DNA from: Phycisphaerae bacterium RAS2
GTDB taxonomy: Bacteria > Planctomycetota > Phycisphaerae > UBA1845 > UTPLA1
Reading direction: 5' to 3'
Assembly (NCBI GenBank): GCA_007753915.1
Contig: CP036352.1
Location: 2,977,306-3,041,305 of the forward strand
DNA: 64,000 bases
Shown piece by piece: positions 52,105 through 60,514 of this stretch. Each line of letters begins with the position of its first letter. Within the stretch, counting starts at the first letter, position 1. The position numbers and the translations under genes were made by a program. The notes below the pieces were generated by a model, which had not been told where the DNA came from, ran no database searches, and saw only the letters and a list, made by a program, of their open reading frames with translations.

Positions 52105-52925
52105 GCGTCTTGCTCGTGTGTTCGGCAGCGCCCGCTCTGGGGCAGGAGCCGATCAACGCCGATTCCGCCACGCAGCCATCCCCCGGCCACGTCACGATCA
52201 AAGAGCAATTGCGCTTCATGAGCCTCGACATGGACAGCGGCGCCAAGCGCGACCGCGGCGCGGTACGCGACTTGCTGCTAAGCAATTCCATCACAGTCGG
52301 CTTGTCCAGCGACTGGTCGTTGAGCTTGCGCGCGCCGCTGGCCGCTCGGTGGCGAACCTACGACAACGCCGACCGGACCGACCGCGAGCAAGGCGTCGGG
52401 GATGTCACCGCTCTGGCGAAATGGCGATTCTATCGGGAGGATCACGGGCCGCTCGACACCACGCGCATCGCAGTGCTCGGCGGATTGGAAGCACGCACCG
52501 GGGACGGCCCTTTCACCAACGACGCGTACAATCCGACGCTCGGGCTGGCGGCGACCAAGATCATGGGACGCCACGGCCTGAACGGCCATTTGCAATACAC
52601 CCTGACGACCGATGGCGCGCCCGATCCCGTCCTGCCCGGAATGAGCACGGCGGATGTGCTGCGTTACAACGGGGCCTATTTGTATCGCCTTGCGCCCGAG
52701 CAATTCACGTCGGCCACGTCGGGCGGAGCGTGGTACGCCATGATCGAGGCCAACGGCGTGTACGAGACGAACGGCGATCACGAACTGCTGCTCGCCCCGG
52801 GAATCATGTACGAAGCGACGACGTGGGCCTTTGAATTGTCGGTGCAACTGCCCGCCTGGCGCGAGATCGACCACCGCGCCGCCACGGAATACACGATTGT
52901 CGCGGGATTGCGGCTGTCGTTCTGA
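52056..52925 (+). CDS. Outer-membrane beta-barrel-like protein
   Basis: 289 residues with signal peptide (LRLSVLLVCSAAPALG). The remainder is alternating hydrophobic beta strands (SITVGLSSDWSLSLRAPLAA, LNGHLQYTLTTDGAP, WAFELSVQLPAWREI) and ends in aromatic LSF, the C-terminal sorting signature of outer-membrane barrels. It resembles transporter/phenol-type OMPs found next to metal-binding proteins. AGGAA eight bases before the ATG at 52056 supports that start; the ATG at 52041 is an alternative. It overlaps the HMA gene by 49 bases. Confidence 0.8.
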   Translation: MRCRRSSLSFGLPLRLSVLLVCSAAPALGQEPINADSATQPSPGHVTIKEQLRFMSLDMDSGAKRDRGAVRDLLLSNSITVGLSSDWSLSLRAPLAARWRTYDNADRTDREQGVGDVTALAKWRFYREDHGPLDTTRIAVLGGLEARTGDGPFTNDAYNPTLGLAATKIMGRHGLNGHLQYTLTTDGAPDPVLPGMSTADVLRYNGAYLYRLAPEQFTSATSGGAWYAMIEANGVYETNGDHELLLAPGIMYEATTWAFELSVQLPAWREIDHRAATEYTIVAGLRLSF

Positions 52926-52932
52926 CGCGCCG

Positions 52933-54327
52933 CTACGGAAGCCAGAAATCAAGAATCGCGTAAGTGATCTCGAAGAGCGCGGTGCGCACCGGCAGCGAGA
53001 CCAGCTCCCAGACCGCCTGCACTGCCGCCAGCGGAACGCCGTAGAAGTTCAGCCCGTACAACGTGAGCGCGGCCAGCGGCGTCGTCGTGCCCCCCTCCTG
53101 CGGAATGCCGAAGATCACGCGCAGCACGTTTCGCAGGCACGCGCGATCCACGAGTTTCCGCGGGCCATTTGATTGTTCGTTGTCGCCGGCCTGGCCGCCG
53201 TCGGTTGTCGGCGGGATCGGCAACGGCGGCGCCGGCTCGCATTCGTCGGGCGTGCCGTTGGCGTTGGCATCGGCGCTCGCGCCGCCCATGATGTCGCAAC
53301 TGTCAGGCACGTTGTTGCCATTGCAGTCGGCGGCCGATCCGCTGGCGATTTCGCAGGCATCGAGCGCGTCGTTGGCATTGCAGTCCAGCATGGGGTTCGC
53401 AACGATTTCGCACGAATCGAGGATGCTGTTGCCGTTGCAATCGAGGGCATCGCTCTCGGCGATCTCGCAGGAGTCGAGCACGCCGCTGGTGTTGCAGTCC
53501 AGCGACGCATCGGCGGCGATCTCGCAGGTGTCCAGCACGTTGTTGCCATTGCAATCGAGCGCGGCGTTCTGGGTGATCTCACAGGAATCGATCGCGCCGT
53601 TCCCGTTGCAGTCCAGCCCGGGATTGCCTTTGATCTCCTGATCGTCGGGCGTCTCGTTGCCGTTGCAATCGACCGGTTCGCTGCCTTCGCCACGCGTGAT
53701 GACGATGCTCGGCGTGTTGCTCTCGTAAGCTTCACCGGTGAAATCGCCCAGGAGCGGATCCGCATCGGCAAAGCGAACGATTGCGGGCAGGTTGTCCCAT
53801 GTCGCCCAGGCCGATCCGCCGATGCCAGAATAGAGTAGAATGTCGCTTTCTACCGGTGGCGTGATCTCCAACTCGAACTCAAACAGGATGACCTTGCCGA
53901 CGTATTCGCCGGAGAGGGTCAATTGCGTGGCATTTTCTATGACGCGGCCCGGTCCCGCGCCCAGCGCGCCGACGTAGTCCAGCGTTGCCGGTGTCGTGAA
54001 CTCCAGCCAATTTGCCGCGACGTTTTCGGAATCGGTCGTGAAGAGATCGATGGCATACGCGAAAAAGGCGTCCTGCTCCGGCGCCAGGACATGGGCCTGA
54101 ACCGTCACCCGAATCGGCTCGGACGTGTCTTCAACGCGAATCGTCAGCCGCTGGCCCGCGGCGCCCTGCTCCACGCTCGCGACGCCTGTGCCCGCGCCTG
54201 TCGCGCTGGTCACTTCATACCAAGCGTCAATGTCGGCCCGCGCCGGCAGCGGAAACCCGCCGGCCATCGATTGACCGATCAAACAAAGCAACAATCCCCG
54301 CAGGAATCCAATGGGCGGGCAAAGCAT
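52933..54327 (-). CDS. Exported protein with DCNGN calcium-type repeats
   Basis: 464 residues. Signal peptide (PPIGFLRGLLLCLIGQSMAGG). A beta-rich domain of about 190 residues follows. Seven or eight tandem repeats of about 22 residues then span about 216-367, each of the type DCNGNGAIDSCEI, DCNGNNVLDTCEI, with Asp/Asn ligands as in thrombospondin-3 or dockerin-type calcium sites. The C-terminal 95 residues contain a Pro/Gly linker and then hydrophobic PLAALTLYGLNFYGVPLAAV. Surface or secreted, function unknown. AGAGAGG precedes the ATG. Confidence 0.85.
   Translation of the reverse strand: MLCPPIGFLRGLLLCLIGQSMAGGFPLPARADIDAWYEVTSATGAGTGVASVEQGAAGQRLTIRVEDTSEPIRVTVQAHVLAPEQDAFFAYAIDLFTTDSENVAANWLEFTTPATLDYVGALGAGPGRVIENATQLTLSGEYVGKVILFEFELEITPPVESDILLYSGIGGSAWATWDNLPAIVRFADADPLLGDFTGEAYESNTPSIVITRGEGSEPVDCNGNETPDDQEIKGNPGLDCNGNGAIDSCEITQNAALDCNGNNVLDTCEIAADASLDCNTSGVLDSCEIAESDALDCNGNSILDSCEIVANPMLDCNANDALDACEIASGSAADCNGNNVPDSCDIMGGASADANANGTPDECEPAPPLPIPPTTDGGQAGDNEQSNGPRKLVDRACLRNVLRVIFGIPQEGGTTTPLAALTLYGLNFYGVPLAAVQAVWELVSLPVRTALFEITYAILDFWLP
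53233..53670 (-). repeat. Tandem repeats of about 66-69 bp encoding DCNGN motifs
   Basis: Eight near-identical units encode DCNGN...DxCEI. Codons GATTGCAACGGCAAC recur in each. The last copy is diverged (DANANGTPDECEP). These are coding repeats inside the preceding gene. Confidence 0.85.
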
Positions 54328-54503
54328 GGAACAACCTCTCTTGGGGGGGAGGTACCGATTCTATGCACGCAAACGCAGCCAAGTCGAACGGCTGTTTACG
54401 AATGGGTCCTCGAAAAATAGCCGGGAACCGGACCCTTACTCGAAGCGTCAAAGGAGGGAAGTCCGGACACTCGCCTCGGCGCAACGGTTTGGAGGTCTGA
54501 ATT

Positions 54504-55046
54504 ATGGGGCAAGACATTCATCTGTTGGATTCCCTGGAGCTGGCATCGCCCTGCAGTGCCAAGTGGTCCGAAATGGAAGGCAACAACCAGAAGCGGTACT
54601 GCAAGCAGTGTTGCTTGAATGTCTATAACTTCGCCGAAATGACGCGCCGTGAAGCGGAGCGAATCGTCGAATCGAATGAAGGCCGGCTTTGCGGGATTCT
54701 CTATCGGCGAGCCGATGGGACTGTTCTCACGCGCGACTGCCCGGTCGGCGTCGCCGCCCTGCGAAAGAGGCTGGCCATCAGCCTTTCATGGATTGGAACG
54801 GCGACGTTGGCCTGCATCGGCGTCTTATCGATTCTAAGTGGATTCCCCGATGGGTCGATTCCATTGCGTTCAAGAGAGCCGTTCAAGAGGCTGTGCAACT
54901 GGCTCGCACCACCGTCGCCTCCGATGGCTGTTCCCGTCGGCGGACTCGCGTATCCAGGCAGAATGTCGATTTCACCCCCGAAAACGAAACCCGGAAGCAT
55001 CGCCAAGCCCATGCCGGCTCAACCGATCAGAAGGACGGCACCATGA
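54504..55046 (+). CDS. Conserved Cys-motif protein with membrane helix
   Basis: 180 residues. The N-terminal 90 residues match a common family: PCSAKWSEMEGNNQKRYCKQ, CCLNVYNFAEMTRREAERIV, and LCGILYRRADGTVLTRDCPV. Conserved cysteines suggest a metal or iron-sulphur-like site, but no function is known to me. A membrane helix is at about 90-113 (LAISLSWIGTATLACIGVL), then a Pro-rich tail. GGAGG precedes the ATG. Its stop overlaps the next start (ATGA). Confidence 0.85.
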   Translation: MGQDIHLLDSLELASPCSAKWSEMEGNNQKRYCKQCCLNVYNFAEMTRREAERIVESNEGRLCGILYRRADGTVLTRDCPVGVAALRKRLAISLSWIGTATLACIGVLSILSGFPDGSIPLRSREPFKRLCNWLAPPSPPMAVPVGGLAYPGRMSISPPKTKPGSIAKPMPAQPIRRTAP

Positions 55047-55540
55047 AGCTGTTTGTTACGGCCTTTGCAGCAGTTTGGGTGGGGGTATTTGCGTGGAACG
55101 CTCAATCGTCATTTATCGCAGGTGATGCCTACCGCTATTTGCTGCAATTTGCATTATCCCTCGTTTTCGCCCCGCTGATCGCGAATGTTTCGACGGCCCT
55201 TGCAATCAACTGCCTGACTCCCCGACAACTATTTCATCGACCGAACCCGGCGTGGGCGGCGTCTTGTTTCCTCGGACTCGCCGCGGGCTTACTTTCGCTT
55301 ATAGGTGCGATGTTGGGGGTCGCCTTTCTTGACCGATTCGCATCGGACTCGGTCCTCACAGCCGGATGCAGTGTGACGGGAACGCTTGCGATGGTCATTT
55401 GCCTGCAACGTGTCAGGCCCTGGCAATGCCTGAATTGCGATTACGACCTGCGGGCTTCAATTCAATCGTTGCGATGTCCGGAGTGCGGGTTTGGGACACC
55501 GGCTCGGAACACTCTCACGCCGCCGGCAAATGCAGCGTAA
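55043..55540 (+). CDS. Membrane protein with planctomycete zinc ribbon
   Basis: 165 residues. About four hydrophobic helices (FVTAFAAVWVGVFAW, LLQFALSLVFAPLIA, GLAAGLLSLIGAMLGVAF, TGTLAMVICL) then the ribbon CLNCDYDLRASIQSLRCPEC at the C-terminus. It is the mirror-image arrangement of the protein at 20440, where the ribbon comes first. Function unknown. Coupled to the preceding gene through ATGA. Its last 26 bases overlap the end of the convergent histidine kinase gene. Confidence 0.85.
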   Translation: MKLFVTAFAAVWVGVFAWNAQSSFIAGDAYRYLLQFALSLVFAPLIANVSTALAINCLTPRQLFHRPNPAWAASCFLGLAAGLLSLIGAMLGVAFLDRFASDSVLTAGCSVTGTLAMVICLQRVRPWQCLNCDYDLRASIQSLRCPECGFGTPARNTLTPPANAA

Positions 55541-56327
55541 ACGTCGTGCCCTGCCCCGGAGCGCTGGCGACGTCGATCGTACCGCCCATGTCTTCCATCA
55601 GACGCTTGCAGACGTGCAGCCCGAGACCCAGTCCGCCCTTGTCGGTGCGGCCATCAGCGGACGCGTCGGCGTCGGGGCCTCCCTTGGTCGTGAAAAACGG
55701 CTCGAAGATGTGACTGATGTGTTCGCGCGCGATGCCCGGGCCGGTGTCGGTGATTTCCACGGCCACGCGACCGCTCTCCCGCCGACCGCGGATCATCAGG
55801 CGACCGCCCTTTTCCAGCATTGCCTGCCGCGCGTTGAGGATGATGTTGAACAGCACCTGCTGCAGCGCACCCGATGCCGCACGAACCGCAAGCCCCGCCG
55901 GCGCTTCGATCGACAGTGCGATCCCGTCGCGCGACAGCTCGCGCCCGAGGCACTCCACGGCCTCGCGCGCCGCCTGCTCGATATTGACAGGTGTCAATTC
56001 ATCCGGCGAGCCGGACGCCATGCCCATGATCCGGCCGCACAATCCGCTCATCCGCTGCGCCGAGCGCAAGGTGCGCTCCACGGCCGCGCGAAGCTCATCG
56101 GGTTTATCGCGCGACAAGGCGTACTGCGAGTAGCTCACTAGCGGCGTGAGCAGGTTGTTGAACTCATGTGCGAGCATGGCAGACATCGTGCCGAGCGACG
56201 CCAGCCGTTGAAGGCTGCCGACCTGGCGACCCAGAAGGGCCAGCTTGTGCTCCAGCTCTGCCAGCACACGCGGCAGGTCGGCCGGAGAAGTCAGCGCCAG
56301 GTGTTCTGTATGCTCGGTGTTGCTCAT
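55515..56327 (-). CDS. Soluble sensor histidine kinase
   Basis: 270 residues with no membrane helix. Coiled N-terminus (VLAELEHKLALLGRQVGSL), phospho-acceptor His54 in MLAHEFNNLLTPLVSY, N box NIILNARQAM, G1 DTGPGIAREHI, F box FEPFFTTKG, G2 KGGLGLGLHVCKRL. The HEFNN sequence is typical of NtrB-like kinases. No sensor domain; the signal probably comes through protein contact. No response regulator is adjacent. Confidence 0.95.
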   Translation of the reverse strand: MSNTEHTEHLALTSPADLPRVLAELEHKLALLGRQVGSLQRLASLGTMSAMLAHEFNNLLTPLVSYSQYALSRDKPDELRAAVERTLRSAQRMSGLCGRIMGMASGSPDELTPVNIEQAAREAVECLGRELSRDGIALSIEAPAGLAVRAASGALQQVLFNIILNARQAMLEKGGRLMIRGRRESGRVAVEITDTGPGIAREHISHIFEPFFTTKGGPDADASADGRTDKGGLGLGLHVCKRLMEDMGGTIDVASAPGQGTTFTLHLPAA

Positions 56328-56418
56328 GCGAACGGGGTCCTTCCCATGGGTTACTTATCGACCGGAAACGCCATGCATCCTTGACCCCTGCACCAATCCC
56401 GCGAGAATCGCGAGTCAG

Positions 56419-56679
56419 ATGGACCTGCACGACCGACTTGACGCACTTTTGACCCTGGCCGAGCAACTCGGCCTGTCCATTCGCCGTGAATCGCTCGGCG
56501 GCGAGGGCGGCGGATTGTGCAGGATCAAGGGGCAGTCCGTGCTGTTTCTCGACACGGCGGCCGATCTGGAGACGCGCTACGAGCGCACGCTCGCGGCACT
56601 CGCTGTGCATCCCGGAATCGACCAGCATTATCTCGCGCCTGAAGTGCGCGAAGACCTCGACCGCCAGCGCGGCGCCTAG
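56419..56679 (+). CDS. Small conserved hypothetical protein
   Basis: 86 residues, helical, of a type often seen in planctomycetes: LLTLAEQLGLSIRRESLGGE, GQSVLFLDTAADLETRYERT. No motif points to a reaction. The start at 56419 gives a compact domain; the region upstream lies in the promoter zone of the kinase and is not conserved-looking. Confidence 0.7.
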   Translation: MDLHDRLDALLTLAEQLGLSIRRESLGGEGGGLCRIKGQSVLFLDTAADLETRYERTLAALAVHPGIDQHYLAPEVREDLDRQRGA

Positions 56680-56978
56680 CGATTGAAATTCTCCCCATGA
56701 CACGTCACCAAGACTGCCGGAATAACCGAGCCGCGACCGTCGGGGAGCACCGAGAAAGCAACAGGATTGAAGCAATCATTACAACTCAAGCAATCCCCAA
56801 GCAATAACATCACGCGGCGCTCCCTGACGGTCGCGGCTCGGATATGACAGCACCAAACGGGACTGTTCAAAGGCCCCATTCCTTGACCGGCTGCGCCACC
56901 GCTGCTAGATTCCCCCGCTGACAGCATTACACAGTTGAACCCACGAGACCGACCCCCCGATTTGGAAGGAGTTGACCC
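56680..56978. other. Leader region of the superoxide dismutase gene with an inverted repeat
   Basis: 299 bases without a gene. The first half is occupied by the inverted-repeat element at 56726-56841. A Shine-Dalgarno AAGGAG precedes the sod ATG by about eight bases. No clear -35/-10 pair stood out. Confidence 0.55.
56726..56841. repeat. Inverted repeat element, 23-bp arms
   Basis: Arms 56726-56748 and 56819-56841 are reverse complements with 22 of 23 matches, separated by 70 bases. Similarity extends a further six bases into the centre. The arm sequence is GC-rich and reappears singly at 2957-2979. The layout resembles REP/BIME-type non-autonomous elements. Confidence 0.8.
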
Positions 56979-57590
56979 ATGGCATTTTCGCTTGCCCCGC
57001 TGCCCTACCCGCACGACGCCCTCGCCCCGCACATCGACGCCAAGACGATGGAGATTCATCACGGCAAGCATCACAACGCCTACGTCACGAACCTGAACAA
57101 GGCGCTGGAAGCTCACGCCGACCTCGCCGCCAAGCCGATTGAAGACATTTTGAGAAACATCAGTCAGGTGCCTGAGTCCGTGCGGCAGGCCGTCATCAAC
57201 AACGGCGGCGGGCACGCCAATCACACCCTGTTCTGGAACATCATGGGGCCCAACTGCGGCGGCACGCCGTCGGGCGACCTCGGCGCGGCGATCGCCAGCA
57301 CCTTCGGCAGTTTCGATGCTTTCAAGGAAAAGGTCTCGACCGCCGGCGCGACGCGCTTCGGCAGCGGCTGGGCCTGGCTCGCCGTGAAAGACGGCAAACT
57401 TGAAGTCTTCAGCACGGCCAATCAGGACTCGCCGTACATGACCGGTCACACGCCGCTGATGGGCATCGACGTGTGGGAGCACGCGTACTACCTGAACTAC
57501 CAGAACCGCCGGCCCGACTACATCGCGGCGTGGTGGAACACGGTGAACTGGCGCAAGGTGGATGAGTTGTTCAAGGCCGCGAAGAAGTAG
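56979..57590 (+). CDS. sodA: Superoxide dismutase, Mn/Fe family (Mn-type residues)
   Basis: Converts superoxide to oxygen and hydrogen peroxide. 203 residues. Metal ligands: His in [26 protein letters not shown], and Asp/His in [24 protein letters not shown] keeps the Gln at the position used by Mn enzymes and FWNIMGP with Gly fits too, so Mn is more likely than Fe, but cambialistic use is possible. No signal peptide, so cytoplasmic. Preceded by the inverted-repeat element. Confidence 0.96.
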   Translation: MAFSLAPLPYPHDALAPHIDAKTMEIHHGKHHNAYVTNLNKALEAHADLAAKPIEDILRNISQVPESVRQAVINNGGGHANHTLFWNIMGPNCGGTPSGDLGAAIASTFGSFDAFKEKVSTAGATRFGSGWAWLAVKDGKLEVFSTANQDSPYMTGHTPLMGIDVWEHAYYLNYQNRRPDYIAAWWNTVNWRKVDELFKAAKK

Positions 57591-57647
57591 GCCGCGTCGT
57601 GCAGTGCGCCATCGGGTGCGTCCCCGAGGCACCAAAGTATCAATCTT

Positions 57648-58433
57648 CTAACGCACGACGACCACCGTCCCCGGTCCCGCGCGGAGCTGCTCCGCCGCGT
57701 GGCCCTGGTTGATGGCGATCTCTAACATGCCGGTCGAGCCGATCAGGGCAACGATTTCCCCCGGCGCGACATCACCGTACGTCCCGCGCAGCGGCCCGAC
57801 GCGCAGCGGCCCCACGTGCACATTCAACCCCTCGAATGCCGGAAACGCGACACTCAATTCCTCCGCGCTGATGTTGGAAATGAGATTGCCGAACCGGTCG
57901 ACGTACAACACCTGCCCCTCGATCCCCCCGCCGGCAAGCGGCGTCGCCTTTTCCAGATTCAGAATCTCCAACTGATCAATCGCCGGGCCGACCGCATCGA
58001 GCGGCAGACCGCGCGCCAGATTCCCCGCCACCGGCGCAAGGATGTCTCGCCCATGAAACGTCGTGCTCACTTCGGGTCGAAACAGCCGCGTGTTCTCAAT
58101 CGACCGCAGCTCTTCCAGCACGAAATCGCGCTGCACCAGCGACACCAGCCCGTTGTCCGGCGCGAGAATCACATGCCCCTCATACCGCGCCGCGATCATC
58201 CGCCGCGTCGTGCCGACACCGGGGTCCACCACCGCGACGTGAATCGTGCCGGCCGGAAAGTGCTCCGCGACCTGCCGCAGCACAAACGCCCCATGCACCA
58301 CGTCGTGCGGCCCGATGGCGTGCGTCACGTCCACGATCTGCGCGCGCGGCTCGATCTGAAGAATCACGCCCTTCATGCAGGCGACGTAGTGGTCGGCCTG
58401 TCCGAAGTCGGTCGTGAGTGTGATGATCGACAT
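57648..58433 (-). CDS. SAM hydrolase / SAM hydroxide adenosyltransferase (DUF62)
   Basis: Homologue of fluorinase that uses water to cleave SAM to adenosine and methionine. About 261 residues. ITLTTDFGQADHYVACMKG (SAM site), IVDVTHAIGPHDVVHGAF, VVDPGVGTTRRMIA (Asp and Arg), ILAPDNGL, and FHGRDILAPVA (His) match the Asp-Arg-His triad. The C-terminal barrel has YVDRFGNLISNIS. The start at 58433 follows GGAAG; the longer frame is not family-like. Confidence 0.95.
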   Translation of the reverse strand: MSIITLTTDFGQADHYVACMKGVILQIEPRAQIVDVTHAIGPHDVVHGAFVLRQVAEHFPAGTIHVAVVDPGVGTTRRMIAARYEGHVILAPDNGLVSLVQRDFVLEELRSIENTRLFRPEVSTTFHGRDILAPVAGNLARGLPLDAVGPAIDQLEILNLEKATPLAGGGIEGQVLYVDRFGNLISNISAEELSVAFPAFEGLNVHVGPLRVGPLRGTYGDVAPGEIVALIGSTGMLEIAINQGHAAEQLRAGPGTVVVVR

Positions 58434-58652
58434 GGCGACTGCTTCCATGGCGCGCGCAACGTGCAATCCCGGTGCGTGAGCGCTTTCCAGACCGACGAGA
58501 TACGGCAAAACGTCGCCTGGAGCAAGTCGGATCGCGTCTGCGTCACACAGTGCTTTCCTCCGCGAAAGCCCCAGCAAAAGCCTTGGGCTTCAACAATCAT
58601 GAACAGATTGGACGAGTGCGGCCATACGTCGCTACACTCTCCGAACGACACC

Positions 58653-59690
58653 ATGGCGCAAATCGACGTGCGGCAACTCGGCAAGACCTTTCGCGTGCCC
58701 GAGCGGGAGGGGGGATTCCAGGCGGCGATGCGAAGCTTCTTCCGCCGCAAGTACAAGCAGGTCCGCGCCGTTGATGCCGTCAGCTTTTCCGTTGAGCAGG
58801 GCGAAATCGTCGGCTTTCTTGGGCCGAACGGCGCCGGCAAGACCACGACGCTCAAAATGCTCTCCGGCCTGCTTCACCCCACCGACGGCGAGGCCCGCGT
58901 GCTGGGTTTCACGCCGTGGGAGCGCAAGACCGATTACCTGCGCCGAATCAGCATGCTCATGGGCCAGCGCTCCCAGATGCAATGGGACCTTCCCGCGATG
59001 GACTCGTTCCTCGTCCATCAGGCAATCTACGGCCTGGACCCGGCGCAGTACAAAGCCACGCTCGATGAGCTGATCGAGCTGCTCGAACTCACGCCGATCC
59101 TCAAGAAGCAGGTGCGCACCCTCTCGCTCGGCGAGCGCATGAAATGCGAGATCTGCGTCTCGTTGCTGCATCGCCCGTCGGTTCTCTTTCTCGACGAGCC
59201 GACGATCGGCGTGGACATCACCATGCAGGCGCGGATTCGCGAGTTCATTCGCAACTACAATCGCCGCCACGGCGCGACGATCATCCTCACCAGTCACTAC
59301 ATGGCCGACGTCGCCGCCCTGTGCAAGCGCATCATCGTCATCGACCACGGGCGCATTCTCTTCGACGGCGCGCTGGCCGACCTCTCGCGCAAGATGGCGC
59401 CCTACAAGGTTATCAAGATCGACCTAGAGCGCGATGCCAACGGCTACGACTTCGCAGCCGTCGGCGAGGTGCTCTCGCTCGAATCCCGCAAAGCCATCGT
59501 GAAAGTGCCCAAAGAGCGCGCCGCCGAACTCACGAGCCGCCTGCTCACCGATCTGCCCGTGCAGGACGTGACCATCGAAGACCCGCCCATTGAAGATGTC
59601 ATCGCCCGCGCGTTCGGTCAATCCAAATACTCGCCCGCGCAAACAGCTGATTCCAAAAAGCCGACCGCGCAAGCGGTCGAGAAGCCGTAG
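58653..59690 (+). CDS. ABC transporter ATPase (ABC-2 export type)
   Basis: 345 residues. Walker A GPNGAGKTTTLKML, Q-loop region MLMGQRSQMQWDLP, signature LSLGERMKCEICVSLL (LSLGE in place of LSGGQ), Walker B VLFLDEPTIGVDI, and H-loop LTSHYMADV. The C-terminal 110 residues form an extra domain (KVIKIDLERDANGYDF, VKVPKERAAELTSRLL). This set with two ABC-2 permeases downstream matches the COG4586/4587/3694 uncharacterised exporter group. The start is the ATG at 58653. Substrate unknown. Confidence 0.93.
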   Translation: MAQIDVRQLGKTFRVPEREGGFQAAMRSFFRRKYKQVRAVDAVSFSVEQGEIVGFLGPNGAGKTTTLKMLSGLLHPTDGEARVLGFTPWERKTDYLRRISMLMGQRSQMQWDLPAMDSFLVHQAIYGLDPAQYKATLDELIELLELTPILKKQVRTLSLGERMKCEICVSLLHRPSVLFLDEPTIGVDITMQARIREFIRNYNRRHGATIILTSHYMADVAALCKRIIVIDHGRILFDGALADLSRKMAPYKVIKIDLERDANGYDFAAVGEVLSLESRKAIVKVPKERAAELTSRLLTDLPVQDVTIEDPPIEDVIARAFGQSKYSPAQTADSKKPTAQAVEKP

Positions 59691-59704
59691 GTGCACTCGC
59701 TCAC

Positions 59705-60514
59705 ATGACGCGCATCCTGCAAACGCTCTGGGCCTTCCTCAAAGTTCACTGCGCCACGATGCTCCAGTATCGCGGCGAGATTTTTCTCTGGGCCGTGTGG
59801 GGACTCGTCAATCCGGCGGTGCTTTACTCCATGTGGTCCGCCGCCGCCCAGAGTCGACCCGGCGGCGTGGTCGCCGGTTTCACGCAAAGCCAGCTCGCCG
59901 CGTATTACCTCGTCGTCATGATGATCGGCCACTTCGCCACCGCCTGGGATGCCTACGACATGGGCTACCAGGTGCGCTCCGGGCGCATGAGCGGGCAACT
60001 CCTTCGGCCGATCCTCCCGATCTGGCAGGCCATCGCGGCGAACCTGTCGTACAAGATCATGACGCTGCCCTTTCTCGTGCCGATGTGGTGCTTCTTCGCG
60101 TGGTGGGTGAAGCCCGATTTCGAGTCACAAACATGGCACTTGGCGCTGGGCGTCGTCGCCGTCGGGCTCGGATGCGCCATCAACTTCATGCTGGGCTACC
60201 TGATCGCGCTCATCGCCTTCTGGTCGCCCAAGCTCGACGCCGCGGGTGAAATCTATTTCGGTCTCGGCATGTTCCTCGGCGGGCGGTTCAGTCCGCTGGC
60301 GGCGCTGCCGCCGGTGATCTTCGCGGTCGCGACATGGCTGCCGTTTCGCTGGATGTTCGCCTTCCCCGCGGAGCTTCTCATCGGCAAAGTGCCGACAACC
60401 GGCGACGCCCTGACCGGCGTGGCCATTCAGGCGGCATGGCTGACAGGCTTGATTGCGGCGTTCCGCATGGCCTGGGTCGCCGCAGTCAAACGCTACACGG
60501 CGGTGAGCGGATGA
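59705..60514 (+). CDS. ABC-2 type permease subunit 1
   Basis: 269 residues, six hydrophobic helices (FLWAVWGLVNPAVLYSMW, YYLVVMMIGHFATAWDAYD, FLVPMWCFFAWWV, LALGVVAVGLGCAINFMLG and others). COG4587-like. Starts 14 bases after the ATPase stop and ends in an ATGA overlap with the second permease. The trio probably forms a heteromeric exporter. Confidence 0.88.
   Translation: MTRILQTLWAFLKVHCATMLQYRGEIFLWAVWGLVNPAVLYSMWSAAAQSRPGGVVAGFTQSQLAAYYLVVMMIGHFATAWDAYDMGYQVRSGRMSGQLLRPILPIWQAIAANLSYKIMTLPFLVPMWCFFAWWVKPDFESQTWHLALGVVAVGLGCAINFMLGYLIALIAFWSPKLDAAGEIYFGLGMFLGGRFSPLAALPPVIFAVATWLPFRWMFAFPAELLIGKVPTTGDALTGVAIQAAWLTGLIAAFRMAWVAAVKRYTAVSG

Noticed and set aside
56676-57635. Minus-strand open frame of 319 codons opposite superoxide dismutase
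   Set aside because: Shadow of sod; its end runs through the inverted-repeat element and so contains the repeat's translation, a known source of false gene calls.
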